Made by a program: the position numbers and the translations under genes. The notes beneath the pieces were generated by a model that saw only the letters and a list, made by a program, of their open reading frames with translations, was not told the DNA's origin and did not search any database. A stretch of DNA of 64,000 nucleotides from Vulcanimicrobiota bacterium (lineage in GTDB: Bacteria > Vulcanimicrobiota > Vulcanimicrobiia > Vulcanimicrobiales > Vulcanimicrobiaceae). The stretch covers positions 124,001 through 188,000 of the forward strand of contig PMSI01000001.1 in assembly GCA_003168375.1 (NCBI GenBank). Direction: 5' to 3'. Each line of letters begins with the position of its first letter. Position 1 is the stretch's first letter. Shown here piece after piece: positions 25,227 through 33,028 of the stretch.

Positions 25227-27659
25227 TCAGACCGGGGCCGCCGCCTCTCGGCCGCCGTGGATCGGCATCGCATCGACCAGCACCGGCTCGCCGATCCGGA
25301 TCTCCAGCATCCGGCCGGCCTCGACGCGGCGCCGGTGTGAGTGGCCGCGGAACTCGACCGTCACGTCGCGGGCGCGCTCGCGATCGTTGCAGAGATAGAT
25401 CAGGACGGCTCCGCGCTCGTCCTCGAACGCGACCGCGCCGACCTCAACCGGCGAGGTGCGGATCTCGTCCGAGACGTCGTGGCCCGCGAAGTACACGCGG
25501 TACGGCTCGTCGGCGGAGGCGAAGTCCATGTCGCCGACGATGATCTTGCGCTCGGCGTCCACCACATAGCTGTGGCGCCGCCCGCCCCAGTGGACACGCA
25601 CGGCGGCGGTCCACGTCCAATCGGGCGGGAGCAGCGGCGCGATGTGCGGCCGGCCGCTGGTGCGGTAACCGTCGAGCCCGCAGACCGTCTCGGCGACCGC
25701 CCAAAGGTATTTTGCACCGGTCCAGGGCGAGAGGTACATGCCGCGATTCGTCAGCGAACCACCGTCGAACCACTCGGCGAACTGCCCGGGGACGGTATTC
25801 CGCGGCGCGCCGGCCTCCATCGTCTGATAGACCGCTTCGAGCCAGTGCGCCGCCTCGGCGTGCGCCCCGTTGCGCGCCAGCGCGACGGCGAACCAGAGCG
25901 TGAGGTCGGGCCAGACCCCTCCGAGCAGGCCGAAGCCGTGCGACGGAAAGTACCACGCGTCGGCGGTCGAGATCGTGCGCAGCCCGACCGGCGTCGTGAA
26001 ATCAGGTTCGGCCAGCCGTTTGAGGATCGCGCGGCGCGCGGGCGGCTCGGCGACCTCGAAGAGCACCGGGAATACCTCATCCGCGGTGAAGTTGTCCTGA
26101 AAGTTGTCGTCCTTGTCGTAGTTCAGCACGAACGCGGACGTGTCGGCGTTGAACAGCTTCGCGAGCATCGCTTGGCGGAGCGCGCTGGCCTCACGCGAGA
26201 ACCGTTCCCATGCCTCCCCGTCGTCGACGACGGCGGCGAGACGCGCGCTCGCCTCGAGCGCAAAATACGCTTCCGCGTTGATCTCGGTCACCGCGCCGTC
26301 GAGCGTATAGTACGGGATGATGTTGCGCCACGACGTGATCCCGAACATGTCGACGCCGCCGGCCTTGCAGAAGACCAAGCCGTTGGCGTCGCGCTGCGTC
26401 AGCATGTAGTCCGCGATCTTCACGACCAGCGGGAAGACGCCGCGCAGCCACTCGTCGTCGAGCGTCGCGTTGTAGTGATGCAGGATCGCGATGATGTGCA
26501 GCGGCGTATCGTCGTTGATGTTGAGATCGTACGCGGTTTTGTATCCGTTGACGCCGCGCACGTACTCGACCACCTGGCCGCTCGGTTCGAGGAACCGGTT
26601 GAACAGCTCGATCGCGTCGCGCGAGAACTGCGGCATGAAATAGTCGTAGCCGTGGACGAACCACGAGGTGTCGCGCGAGACCAGGATGTCGGACGGCGGC
26701 GAGTTGGTCGATCCCCAGCCCTGCGGATATTCCTTCACCACCCGCAGCATGTTCGTCTTCGCCCACACCACGCCGCGGTTGATCACCGGCGAGGGCGTGA
26801 ACAGGCGCGCGTCGGCGAGCTTCTCCGCGTAGTACCGTTCGGTCGCCGAAAGCGCGTCCGGATCGTGCAGCAGCTGCTCGAGCACCGGCTTCGAACGGTC
26901 GTCGCCGTCCTTGTGAAAGACGACGGCGAGCCGCAGCGACTCGCGTTCGCCCGCTGCGATCTCGAGGCGGTACTCGAACGCTCCGAAGATGCGGCTCGAC
27001 GCGAACTCGGCAAGGTTCGGCGTGATCTCGCCCAGGTGATCGCCGGCGTCGAGCGTCCCGTTCTTCATCCCTTTGAGCAAGGATTGCTCGCGCAGCCCGA
27101 CGACGACCGCGCTCGGCGTGCGCGAGCCGCCCCACCAACGGACCCAGCCCGACTCTTCGCCGTAGGAGCGGATGAAGCGCTCGCCGGCGCTGGCGCGAAC
27201 CTGCTTCTCGGGTTCCCCGTAGAAGCGCTGCCCGATCAGCAGCGCCCAGGGGAAGATCCGGACGCTCGCCGCCGTCGAGGCCGCGTTGTGCACGGTGATC
27301 TCGACGACGAACGACACCAGCCGGTCGTGCCGCGGTCCGTGCGGGACGTAGAACGCCTCGGTGACGTGCAGATCGCGCGCGATCGCGAACTCGGCGATCT
27401 GCGCGTAGGGCAAGAAGGTGAACTCGCGGACGATCTGCTGCGGGAACAGCGTCTCGCCGCCGCCGGCACGATAGGCGACTTGATGCGCGCCGAAGATGAT
27501 CTGATCGGTGTCGGCGTCCCACAGGCCGCGGATACCGCCCTTGGGCGTCGAGGTCGCGAACGTCTTGAAGTTGCCGAGCGTCAGCCCGAACGGTGTCTCC
27601 TCCTCGCGGAGGACGTACGCGCTGAACTCGTTGCGCTGCGCATCAAAGGTGGGTCCCAC
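25227..27659 (-). CDS. Six-hairpin glycosidase (amylo-1,6-glucosidase / GH63-like)
   Basis: 810 residues. The N-terminal third is beta-rich (LRTGNF, SFVVEITVHNAASTAASVRI), like the beta-sandwich of inverting (alpha/alpha)6 glycosidases. The catalytic barrel shows SRDTSWFVHGYDYFMPQFSRD, EYVRGVNGYKTAYDLNINDDTPLHII, and GGVWPDLTLWFAVALARNG. A late TVPGQFAEWFDGGS has the usual second acid. This layout fits glycogen-debranching, GH63 or trehalase-type enzymes; the substrate is unknown. No signal peptide. No glycogen genes are adjacent. Confidence 0.75.
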   Translation of the reverse strand: MGPTFDAQRNEFSAYVLREEETPFGLTLGNFKTFATSTPKGGIRGLWDADTDQIIFGAHQVAYRAGGGETLFPQQIVREFTFLPYAQIAEFAIARDLHVTEAFYVPHGPRHDRLVSFVVEITVHNAASTAASVRIFPWALLIGQRFYGEPEKQVRASAGERFIRSYGEESGWVRWWGGSRTPSAVVVGLREQSLLKGMKNGTLDAGDHLGEITPNLAEFASSRIFGAFEYRLEIAAGERESLRLAVVFHKDGDDRSKPVLEQLLHDPDALSATERYYAEKLADARLFTPSPVINRGVVWAKTNMLRVVKEYPQGWGSTNSPPSDILVSRDTSWFVHGYDYFMPQFSRDAIELFNRFLEPSGQVVEYVRGVNGYKTAYDLNINDDTPLHIIAILHHYNATLDDEWLRGVFPLVVKIADYMLTQRDANGLVFCKAGGVDMFGITSWRNIIPYYTLDGAVTEINAEAYFALEASARLAAVVDDGEAWERFSREASALRQAMLAKLFNADTSAFVLNYDKDDNFQDNFTADEVFPVLFEVAEPPARRAILKRLAEPDFTTPVGLRTISTADAWYFPSHGFGLLGGVWPDLTLWFAVALARNGAHAEAAHWLEAVYQTMEAGAPRNTVPGQFAEWFDGGSLTNRGMYLSPWTGAKYLWAVAETVCGLDGYRTSGRPHIAPLLPPDWTWTAAVRVHWGGRRHSYVVDAERKIIVGDMDFASADEPYRVYFAGHDVSDEIRTSPVEVGAVAFEDERGAVLIYLCNDRERARDVTVEFRGHSHRRRVEAGRMLEIRIGEPVLVDAMPIHGGREAAAPV

Positions 27660-27737
27660 GGCGTGACCCCGTTACACGAGGGCGGCACGCGCCGCCTTCT
27701 GCGGCTCCGGGGAAGAGTGGGCGAGCGACGAACCCCG

Positions 27738-28664
27738 GTGCGCGTGAGAGCCCCCGCAAAGATCAACCTCACGCTGGAGATCCTAGCGCGGCGCGAGGAC
27801 GGGTTCCACGCGCTGCGCAGCGTGATGGTGCCGATCGGGCTCGCCGACGAGCTGGAGTTCGCACCGGGCGAGCGGTTCACGTTCGCGTGCGATCCGCCGT
27901 CGCTCGCCGCGGACAACCTCGTCATCCGCGCGCTCGCCCGGCTCGGACAGGCTGCCGCGCCGCTCGCGGTCACGCTGCGCAAGCGCGTCCCGGCCGGTGC
28001 CGGGCTGGGCGGCGGTTCGAGCGATGCCGCGGCGGTGCTGCGCGCGGCGATGGACGGCACCTTCGGCGACGCCGGCGAACGCGATTGGATCGCCGACGCG
28101 CGGGCGCTCGGTTCCGACGTGCCGTTCTTCCTGGTCGACGGGCCGGCGCTGGTCGAAGGGACCGGCGAACGGGTGACCGCGCTCGGCGCGGCACCGCCCT
28201 GGTGGATCGTGCTCCTCGTCCCGGGCGCGCACGTCGCGACCAGGCGCGCGTACGAGGCGTTGGCGGCGGTGCGCGCCGCCGCTCCCGTACCGGCGCGGCC
28301 GCGCAGCGGGTCGGCGACGCTGGCCTGCGGTGAGGCGCTGCAGCGCGGCGACTTCGCGACCGTCCTGGCGACGATGACGAACGACTTCGAGCCGGTCGTC
28401 CGAGCCGCATATCAGCCGGTCGACGCGGCGCTCGTCGCGCTCGAGGCGGCCGGCGCGCCCGGCCGCGCGATGCTCTCGGGGTCGGGCGGCGCGTGCTTCG
28501 CGCTCTTCGAGTTCGAGGGCGATGCGCGCGCGTTCGCCGATCGGCTGCGCGCTCCGGCCGGGACGTCCGTGCAGGTCGTCCCGTTCGCGACGAGCGGCAA
28601 ATGGGTGGATTCGCCAAAGGCGAATCCTTCGCGGTCCTCGCTGCGCGGCGGTCCGCCGGCGTGA
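27738..28664 (+). CDS. ispE: 4-diphosphocytidyl-2-C-methyl-D-erythritol kinase
   Basis: GHMP kinase of the MEP isoprenoid pathway. It begins VRVRAPAKINLTLEILARREDGFH (AKINL is the family N-terminus), has the ATP loop VPAGAGLGGGSSDAAAVL and the C-terminal SGSGGACFALFE. GTG 27738 is used; GTG 27744 is possible. The last ~20 residues (KWVDSPKANPS...) lie past the normal end and are encoded by a hairpin sequence at 28607-28627. GTGA overlap with the next gene. Confidence 0.93.
   Translation: MRVRAPAKINLTLEILARREDGFHALRSVMVPIGLADELEFAPGERFTFACDPPSLAADNLVIRALARLGQAAAPLAVTLRKRVPAGAGLGGGSSDAAAVLRAAMDGTFGDAGERDWIADARALGSDVPFFLVDGPALVEGTGERVTALGAAPPWWIVLLVPGAHVATRRAYEALAAVRAAAPVPARPRSGSATLACGEALQRGDFATVLATMTNDFEPVVRAAYQPVDAALVALEAAGAPGRAMLSGSGGACFALFEFEGDARAFADRLRAPAGTSVQVVPFATSGKWVDSPKANPSRSSLRGGPPA
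28607..28627. repeat. Inverted repeat at the 3' end of ispE
   Basis: Perfect 9-bp arms GGATTCGCC and GGCGAATCC with an AAA loop, inside the reading frame. It encodes VDSPKANPS in an extension absent from usual IspE. It looks like a small mobile palindrome captured by the gene end. Confidence 0.55.
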
Positions 28665-29434
28665 GCGCCGTCGACGCGATCGTGCTCGCAGGCGGTGGGC
28701 CCGACGCCGTCGCGGCGCTCGAGCCAGGTGCCCCGAACAAGGCGTTCGTGCGCGTCGGCGGGGTCCCGCTGGTGCAGCGCACGATCGACGGCCTGCGCGC
28801 CTCCTCGCGCATCGACCGGATCGTCGCCGTCGCGCCGCCCGCGGCGGCCGCGCATCCGGCGCTGGCCGGCGCGAGCGAGGTCCGCGGCGACGGCGCGAAG
28901 ATGCTGGAGAGCTTGCGCTCTGGGATGCTCGGCTTCACCGAGGACGCGATCGTCGTCGTCGCGGCCTCCGATCTCCCGGCGCTCGACGCGCCGGCCGTCG
29001 ACGAGTTCGTCGACGCGGTGATCGCCCGCAATCTCGACGTTGCCTACGCTTGCCTGGAGCGGCGCTACCACGAGCCGGTCTACCCCGAGTTCCCGCACAC
29101 GTGGGCGCGGATGCGCGACGGGCAATACTGCGGCGGCGGCCTCGTCGCGCTGCGCCCTCGCGTCCTGCCGCGCTTGAGCACCTTCCTCGAGGCGCTGGGC
29201 CGGGCGCGCAAGTCGCCGCTGCGCTTGGCCGGGCTGTTCGGTTGGGACACGATGGCGCGCTTCGCGATCGGCCGGCTCGCGATCGAACACGCCGAGCGCC
29301 GCGCGTCGAAGCTGCTCGCCGCCCACGTCGGCGCGGTGCGCTGCACGCATCCGCAGGTCGCGCTCAACGTCGATCGTGTCGAGGACGTCGCGCGGGCAAA
29401 CGCACTCTTCGCCGGCGAACGTCGACTCGCGTGA
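28661..29434 (+). CDS. MobA-like / NTP transferase-family nucleotidyltransferase
   Basis: 257 residues. The Rossmann start SAVDAIVLAGGGPDA with GAPNKAFVRVGGVPLVQRTID is the nucleotide-binding loop of the MobA/IspD/GlmU nucleotidyltransferase superfamily. VVAASDLPALD supplies the metal-binding aspartate, and the end has LNVDRVEDVARANALF, as in MobA (NINTPEDL-like). The activated molecule is unknown. GTG start overlaps the ispE stop, and the following gene starts at the ATG overlapping this stop. Confidence 0.8.
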   Translation: MSAVDAIVLAGGGPDAVAALEPGAPNKAFVRVGGVPLVQRTIDGLRASSRIDRIVAVAPPAAAAHPALAGASEVRGDGAKMLESLRSGMLGFTEDAIVVVAASDLPALDAPAVDEFVDAVIARNLDVAYACLERRYHEPVYPEFPHTWARMRDGQYCGGGLVALRPRVLPRLSTFLEALGRARKSPLRLAGLFGWDTMARFAIGRLAIEHAERRASKLLAAHVGAVRCTHPQVALNVDRVEDVARANALFAGERRLA

Positions 29435-30060
29435 TGCGCATCGCGAGTCTCGCGATCGCCGTCCTCGTCGTCGCCCTGGGCGCACCGCCGGCTTACGCGC
29501 AGACCGCGACGCCGGCTGCCGCCTGCGAACGCCGGGAGGCGACCCTCGGCGGGATCGGTCGGGCGAGCGTGTTCGCGTTCACCGGCCCCGTCTTCGGCGG
29601 GCGCGTCTGCGCGACGGTCGCGAACCTGTCGATCGACGGGTTCACGGCCCGGCTCGCCGACGCGACGTCGAGCGATGCGCTGGTGGCGGCCGCTGTGACC
29701 GCCGGCGGCGACGTGACGCTTCCACTCGAGGGCGCGACGGTGACCGGCATCGGACCGTACGTCGTCGCCCCCGGCGGCGTCTTCCCGTCGTTCGGCGGCG
29801 ACACGTCGGAAGTGCCGCGGGTCGTGCTCGCGTACGCGGGCCAGCGCGTGCTCGTCATCGGAACGACCGCCGTCGCCTTGGTCGATCTCGCACGCATCCT
29901 TCGCACCGAGCCCGATCTCTTCGGCGCGGATGCGGTGGAGCGCGCCGTCGTCCTCGCCAGCGGGCCCCAAGCCGCGCTCTCGTTGCGGACCGGCAGCGGG
30001 ATCTACGGAGCGGCCGCGATCGCGTCGCCGCGCGTGCTTCTGCTGATTAAGCGCGGCTGA
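29434..30060 (+). CDS. Secreted protein, possibly phosphodiester-glycosidase-like
   Basis: 208 residues with a clear signal peptide (MRIASLAIAVLVVALGAPPAYAQ). The mature part is Ala/Val-rich with two cysteines (ACERRE and GRVCATV). The C-terminal half (ALVDLARILRTEPDLFGADAVERAVVLASGPQAALSLRTGSGIYG) is spaced like the 'LA..L...G...A..LDGG.SaaL' region of NAGPA/DUF2233 phosphodiester glycosidases, but the LDGG motif is absent. A terminator hairpin begins in its stop codon. Confidence 0.55.
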   Translation: MRIASLAIAVLVVALGAPPAYAQTATPAAACERREATLGGIGRASVFAFTGPVFGGRVCATVANLSIDGFTARLADATSSDALVAAAVTAGGDVTLPLEGATVTGIGPYVVAPGGVFPSFGGDTSEVPRVVLAYAGQRVLVIGTTAVALVDLARILRTEPDLFGADAVERAVVLASGPQAALSLRTGSGIYGAAAIASPRVLLLIKRG

Positions 30061-30085
30061 GGAAACCGCCACCTCTCAGCCTTTT
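30055..30085 (+). terminator. Intrinsic terminator after the ispE operon
   Basis: Arms GGCTGAG (30055-30061) and CTCAGCC (30075-30081) with a 13-base loop, followed by TTTT. It closes the ispE-nucleotidyltransferase-secreted protein operon. Confidence 0.7.
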
Positions 30086-30113
30086 CACAGACTACACGGG
30101 TACGAAGGTCCTA

Positions 30114-31295
30114 ATGAGCGCCGTGACCGTGCTCTGCGATCGGGCTGCTGACGTAGGGGGCGCTGAGCGGTACTGGGAGACCGTGCTGCCGGCACTCGGT
30201 GCGCGCGGCGTACACGTTCGTCTCCTCGCCCGCGAGGTCGAAAACACGTCGCAGTTCGGCGCGAGCGCGCGCGAGATCCGTTGGGCCGACGAAGACGGTG
30301 CGCCCTCGGCGGATGCCGCGCGCGCGGTGGCCGAGGAGTTGCGGCGTAATCCGCCCGACGTCGTGGTCACCGCGAGCGTCTTCGACACCGCGGTGCTCGA
30401 TGCGGTCCGCGCGCACGCGGAACGCTGGTTCGTCCGGATCCACGACCATCGCGCGTTCTGCCCGACCGGCGACCGCGTCTACCCGCAGTTCGAGGGACCC
30501 TGCTCCGCGGCGATGGGCGCCGCATGCCGCGGCGCCGTGTTGGTCCGCGGCTGCGTCAACGGCCCGCGTCCGTCGTCGTTTCGCCGGATCGCCGCACGTG
30601 AGGCCGTGCGCGACCGCATCGCCCGGGCCGACGGTCTGCTCGTCTCGAGCACGCACATGCGTGCGACCTGCGAGGTGAACGGGGTCGACGCGTCTCGCGT
30701 CGCGGTCACGCCGCCGCCGCTCCCGGATGCCGCGTTCGCGCCCGCAACCGCGCCGCGTCCCAGCGCGCGCACCCTGCTGTTCGCGTCGCGGCTGACCCCG
30801 CGCAAGGGTCTGCGGTCGCTCCTGGGCGCGCTGGCGAAGCTGTCGCCCGGCGAACGGCCGCGCCTCGTCGTCGCCGGGGAGGGCGAGGCGGAAGAGCGCG
30901 AGGCCCGGGCGCAGGCGGCCCGGGACGGGATCGCTGTCGAGTGGCGCGGCAAGCTCTCGGCGGACGAGCTGCGCGCGGCGATCGACGGTGCCGACGCGGT
31001 CGCGGTGCCGTCGCTGTGGCCGGAACCGTTCGGTCTGGTCGGCATCGAGGCGCAGGCGCGCGGACGCCCTGCGGTCGCGTACGGGGTCGGTGGGATCGCC
31101 GATTGGATCGACGGCGCCGGGATCGCCGTGCGCCGCGGCGACGAGGTCGCCCTTGCCGGCGCGATCCGCGCGATCTTGGACGAGGCGACCTGGTCCAGCT
31201 TCTCTTCGGCCGCCCGAGCGCGTGCGGAGGATCACCGGCTCGGTGCGCACGTCGAGCGACTCTGCCGCATCTTCCAATTGAATGAGGAAAACTGA
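30114..31295 (+). CDS. Family GT4 glycosyltransferase
   Basis: 393 residues, GT-B fold. The N-terminal domain has the DVGGAERYWETVLPAL donor loop entry and VRIHDHRAFCP; the C-terminal donor domain has LLFASRLTPRKGLRSLLGAL, VVAGEGEAEE, and the Glu motif SLWPEPFGLVGIEAQARGRPAV. It is directly followed by an SQD1-like UDP-sulfoquinovose synthase (4-base gap), so it could be the sulfoquinovosyl transferase (SqdX-like role). The sequence alone only says GT4. Confidence 0.85.
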   Translation: MSAVTVLCDRAADVGGAERYWETVLPALGARGVHVRLLAREVENTSQFGASAREIRWADEDGAPSADAARAVAEELRRNPPDVVVTASVFDTAVLDAVRAHAERWFVRIHDHRAFCPTGDRVYPQFEGPCSAAMGAACRGAVLVRGCVNGPRPSSFRRIAAREAVRDRIARADGLLVSSTHMRATCEVNGVDASRVAVTPPPLPDAAFAPATAPRPSARTLLFASRLTPRKGLRSLLGALAKLSPGERPRLVVAGEGEAEEREARAQAARDGIAVEWRGKLSADELRAAIDGADAVAVPSLWPEPFGLVGIEAQARGRPAVAYGVGGIADWIDGAGIAVRRGDEVALAGAIRAILDEATWSSFSSAARARAEDHRLGAHVERLCRIFQLNEEN

Positions 31296-31299
31296 AACG

Positions 31300-32484
31300 A
31301 TGAAGGTGCTGGTGATCGGCGGCGACGGCTACTGCGGATGGGCGACGTCGCTGTACCTGTCCAGCCGCGGCCACGACGTGACGATCGTCGACAGCCTGGC
31401 GCGACGCGCGTGGGACCGCGAACTCGGTCTCGACTCGCTCGTGCCGATCGCGTCGACGCGGCGTCGCATCGACGAATGGTCACGCGTCACCGGGCGCACG
31501 ATTCGTTTCGAGGAGCTCGACGTCACCGACTACGCGCCGCTCTGCCGCGTCGTGCGCGAGAACGCTCCGGACGCGGTCGTGCACTTCGGCCAGCAGCGCA
31601 GCGCGCCGTTCTCGATGATCGATCGCGACCACTCGGTGCGCACGCACATCAACAACACGGTCGGGAACATGAACGTGCTGTGGGCGCTGCACGAGAACGC
31701 GCCCAGCGCGCACTTGGTCAAGCTCGGCACGATGGGAGAGTACGGGACGCCGAACATCGACGTCGAGGAAGGCTTCATCACGATCGAGCACAACGGCCGC
31801 AGCGACACGCTGCCGTATCCCAAACAACCCGGCTCGTTCTACCATCTCACGAAGGTCAGCGACAGCGACCAGATCTTCTTCGCCTGCCGCGTCTGGGGCT
31901 TGAGCGCCACCGACCTCAATCAGGGTGTCGTCTACGGCACGTCGACCGAGCAGACGGCGCTCTCGCCGGCACTGGTCAACCGCTTCGACTACGACCACGT
32001 CTTCGGCACGGTGCTCAACCGGTTCTGCGTCCAGGCCGCACTCAGCCATCCGTTGACCGTCTACGGCCGCGGTGGTCAGACGCGCTCCTTCCTCGACATC
32101 CGCGACACGGTGCGTTGCATCGAGATCGCGCTCGAGCACCCGGCGAAGCGCGGCGAGTACCGCGTCTTCAACCAGTTCACCGAGATGTTCGCGGTCAAAG
32201 AGCTCGCCGAGCGCGTGACGCGGGTCGCGCGCGAGCACGGACTGGCATGCGGGATCGCGCATCTTGCCAACCCGCGCGTCGAGCGCGAAGAGCACTACTA
32301 CAACTGCGTCAACACGAACTTGCGCTCGCTCGGACTCGAGCCGACCCCGCTCTCCGATGCGACAATCGCCGGACTGATCGGGCTGGCGCGCGAGCACATC
32401 GACCGCGTCGACGCCCGCTTGATCCCGCCGCGCGTCACCTGGCGCGCCGAGGAGACGCCGCCGGACGCCTCGGCCGTCGCGTAG
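31300..32484 (+). CDS. UDP-sulfoquinovose synthase-like NAD-dependent epimerase (SQD1/Agl3)
   Basis: Extended SDR of about 394 residues. The start MKVLVIGGDGYCGWATSLYLS is characteristic of SQD1/Agl3, as are VHFGQQRSAPFSMID, LGTMGEYGTPN, and the catalytic SFYHLTK(V)SD with Tyr-xxx-Lys. These enzymes make UDP-6-sulfo-6-deoxyglucose from UDP-glucose and sulfite. ATG 31300 is chosen over ATG 31282 because it begins the conserved Rossmann strand and has GAGGA upstream. Next to a GT4 gene, this predicts sulfoquinovose-containing glycolipid or glycan. Confidence 0.88.
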   Translation: MKVLVIGGDGYCGWATSLYLSSRGHDVTIVDSLARRAWDRELGLDSLVPIASTRRRIDEWSRVTGRTIRFEELDVTDYAPLCRVVRENAPDAVVHFGQQRSAPFSMIDRDHSVRTHINNTVGNMNVLWALHENAPSAHLVKLGTMGEYGTPNIDVEEGFITIEHNGRSDTLPYPKQPGSFYHLTKVSDSDQIFFACRVWGLSATDLNQGVVYGTSTEQTALSPALVNRFDYDHVFGTVLNRFCVQAALSHPLTVYGRGGQTRSFLDIRDTVRCIEIALEHPAKRGEYRVFNQFTEMFAVKELAERVTRVAREHGLACGIAHLANPRVEREEHYYNCVNTNLRSLGLEPTPLSDATIAGLIGLAREHIDRVDARLIPPRVTWRAEETPPDASAVA

Positions 32485-32485
32485 G

Positions 32486-32986
32486 TTGCGCGCCGCCGTC
32501 GTTCTCGCCGCCTCGACCCTCACGCTTGCCGCGACCACGAACGCGGCGCAGCCGGCGACCCACGCGACCACCGAGCCGGTGCGGGTCGTGCGCGCAATGA
32601 TCGTCTCCGGCGACGGACAGAGCGCGCACGCCTACGTCGCGAACGGAAAGCGGCTCTACGAAGCGGGGTTCCCGGCAGCGCTCGTCGTGCGAATCCCTTC
32701 CCAGCCCCAGCGCAAGGAATTCTTCCACGTGATCTTCACCTGCGTGAGCCAGGGCTGCACCTTCGTGGCGACCGACCAGCCCGACGGCGGCGAGTTCCTC
32801 GATCGGGTGAAGCACGGCGACGTCGAGTCCGACAATGCGTACGACGTGAAGATCCACAACGGCGTCGCCGCCCTGCGCGTGACCATCGACTCGCCGACGT
32901 TGCGCACCGTCGTCGTTCGCGCCGACCCGGTGGTGCAGAACGGCGAGCGCGCGGTCCCCACGTCGTTCTCGCTGAGGGTGCGCTGA
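32486..32986 (+). CDS. Secreted protein, unknown
   Basis: 166 residues, TTG start at 32486 one base after the previous stop. A signal peptide (RAAVVLAASTLTLAATTNAAQ) precedes a beta-rich mature domain with two cysteines (FTCVSQGCTFVATD) and an end RAVPTSFSLRVR. The pattern is like a small secreted Ig-like or lipocalin-type domain, but I cannot assign it. It probably shares the transcript with the glycan genes. Confidence 0.55.
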   Translation: MRAAVVLAASTLTLAATTNAAQPATHATTEPVRVVRAMIVSGDGQSAHAYVANGKRLYEAGFPAALVVRIPSQPQRKEFFHVIFTCVSQGCTFVATDQPDGGEFLDRVKHGDVESDNAYDVKIHNGVAALRVTIDSPTLRTVVVRADPVVQNGERAVPTSFSLRVR

Positions 32987-33028
32987 CGAAGGGGGCACCG
33001 CCGGGGGCGCAACCGAATATCTCCTAGC

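Noticed and set aside
25341-27737. Long extension of the ispE frame opposite the glycosidase
   Set aside because: Shadow composition, no homology; IspE starts at the conserved VRVRAPAKINL.
29434-30060. Firm call as phosphodiester glycosidase
   Set aside because: Spacing resembles the family but the LDGG motif is missing; kept as a possibility only.
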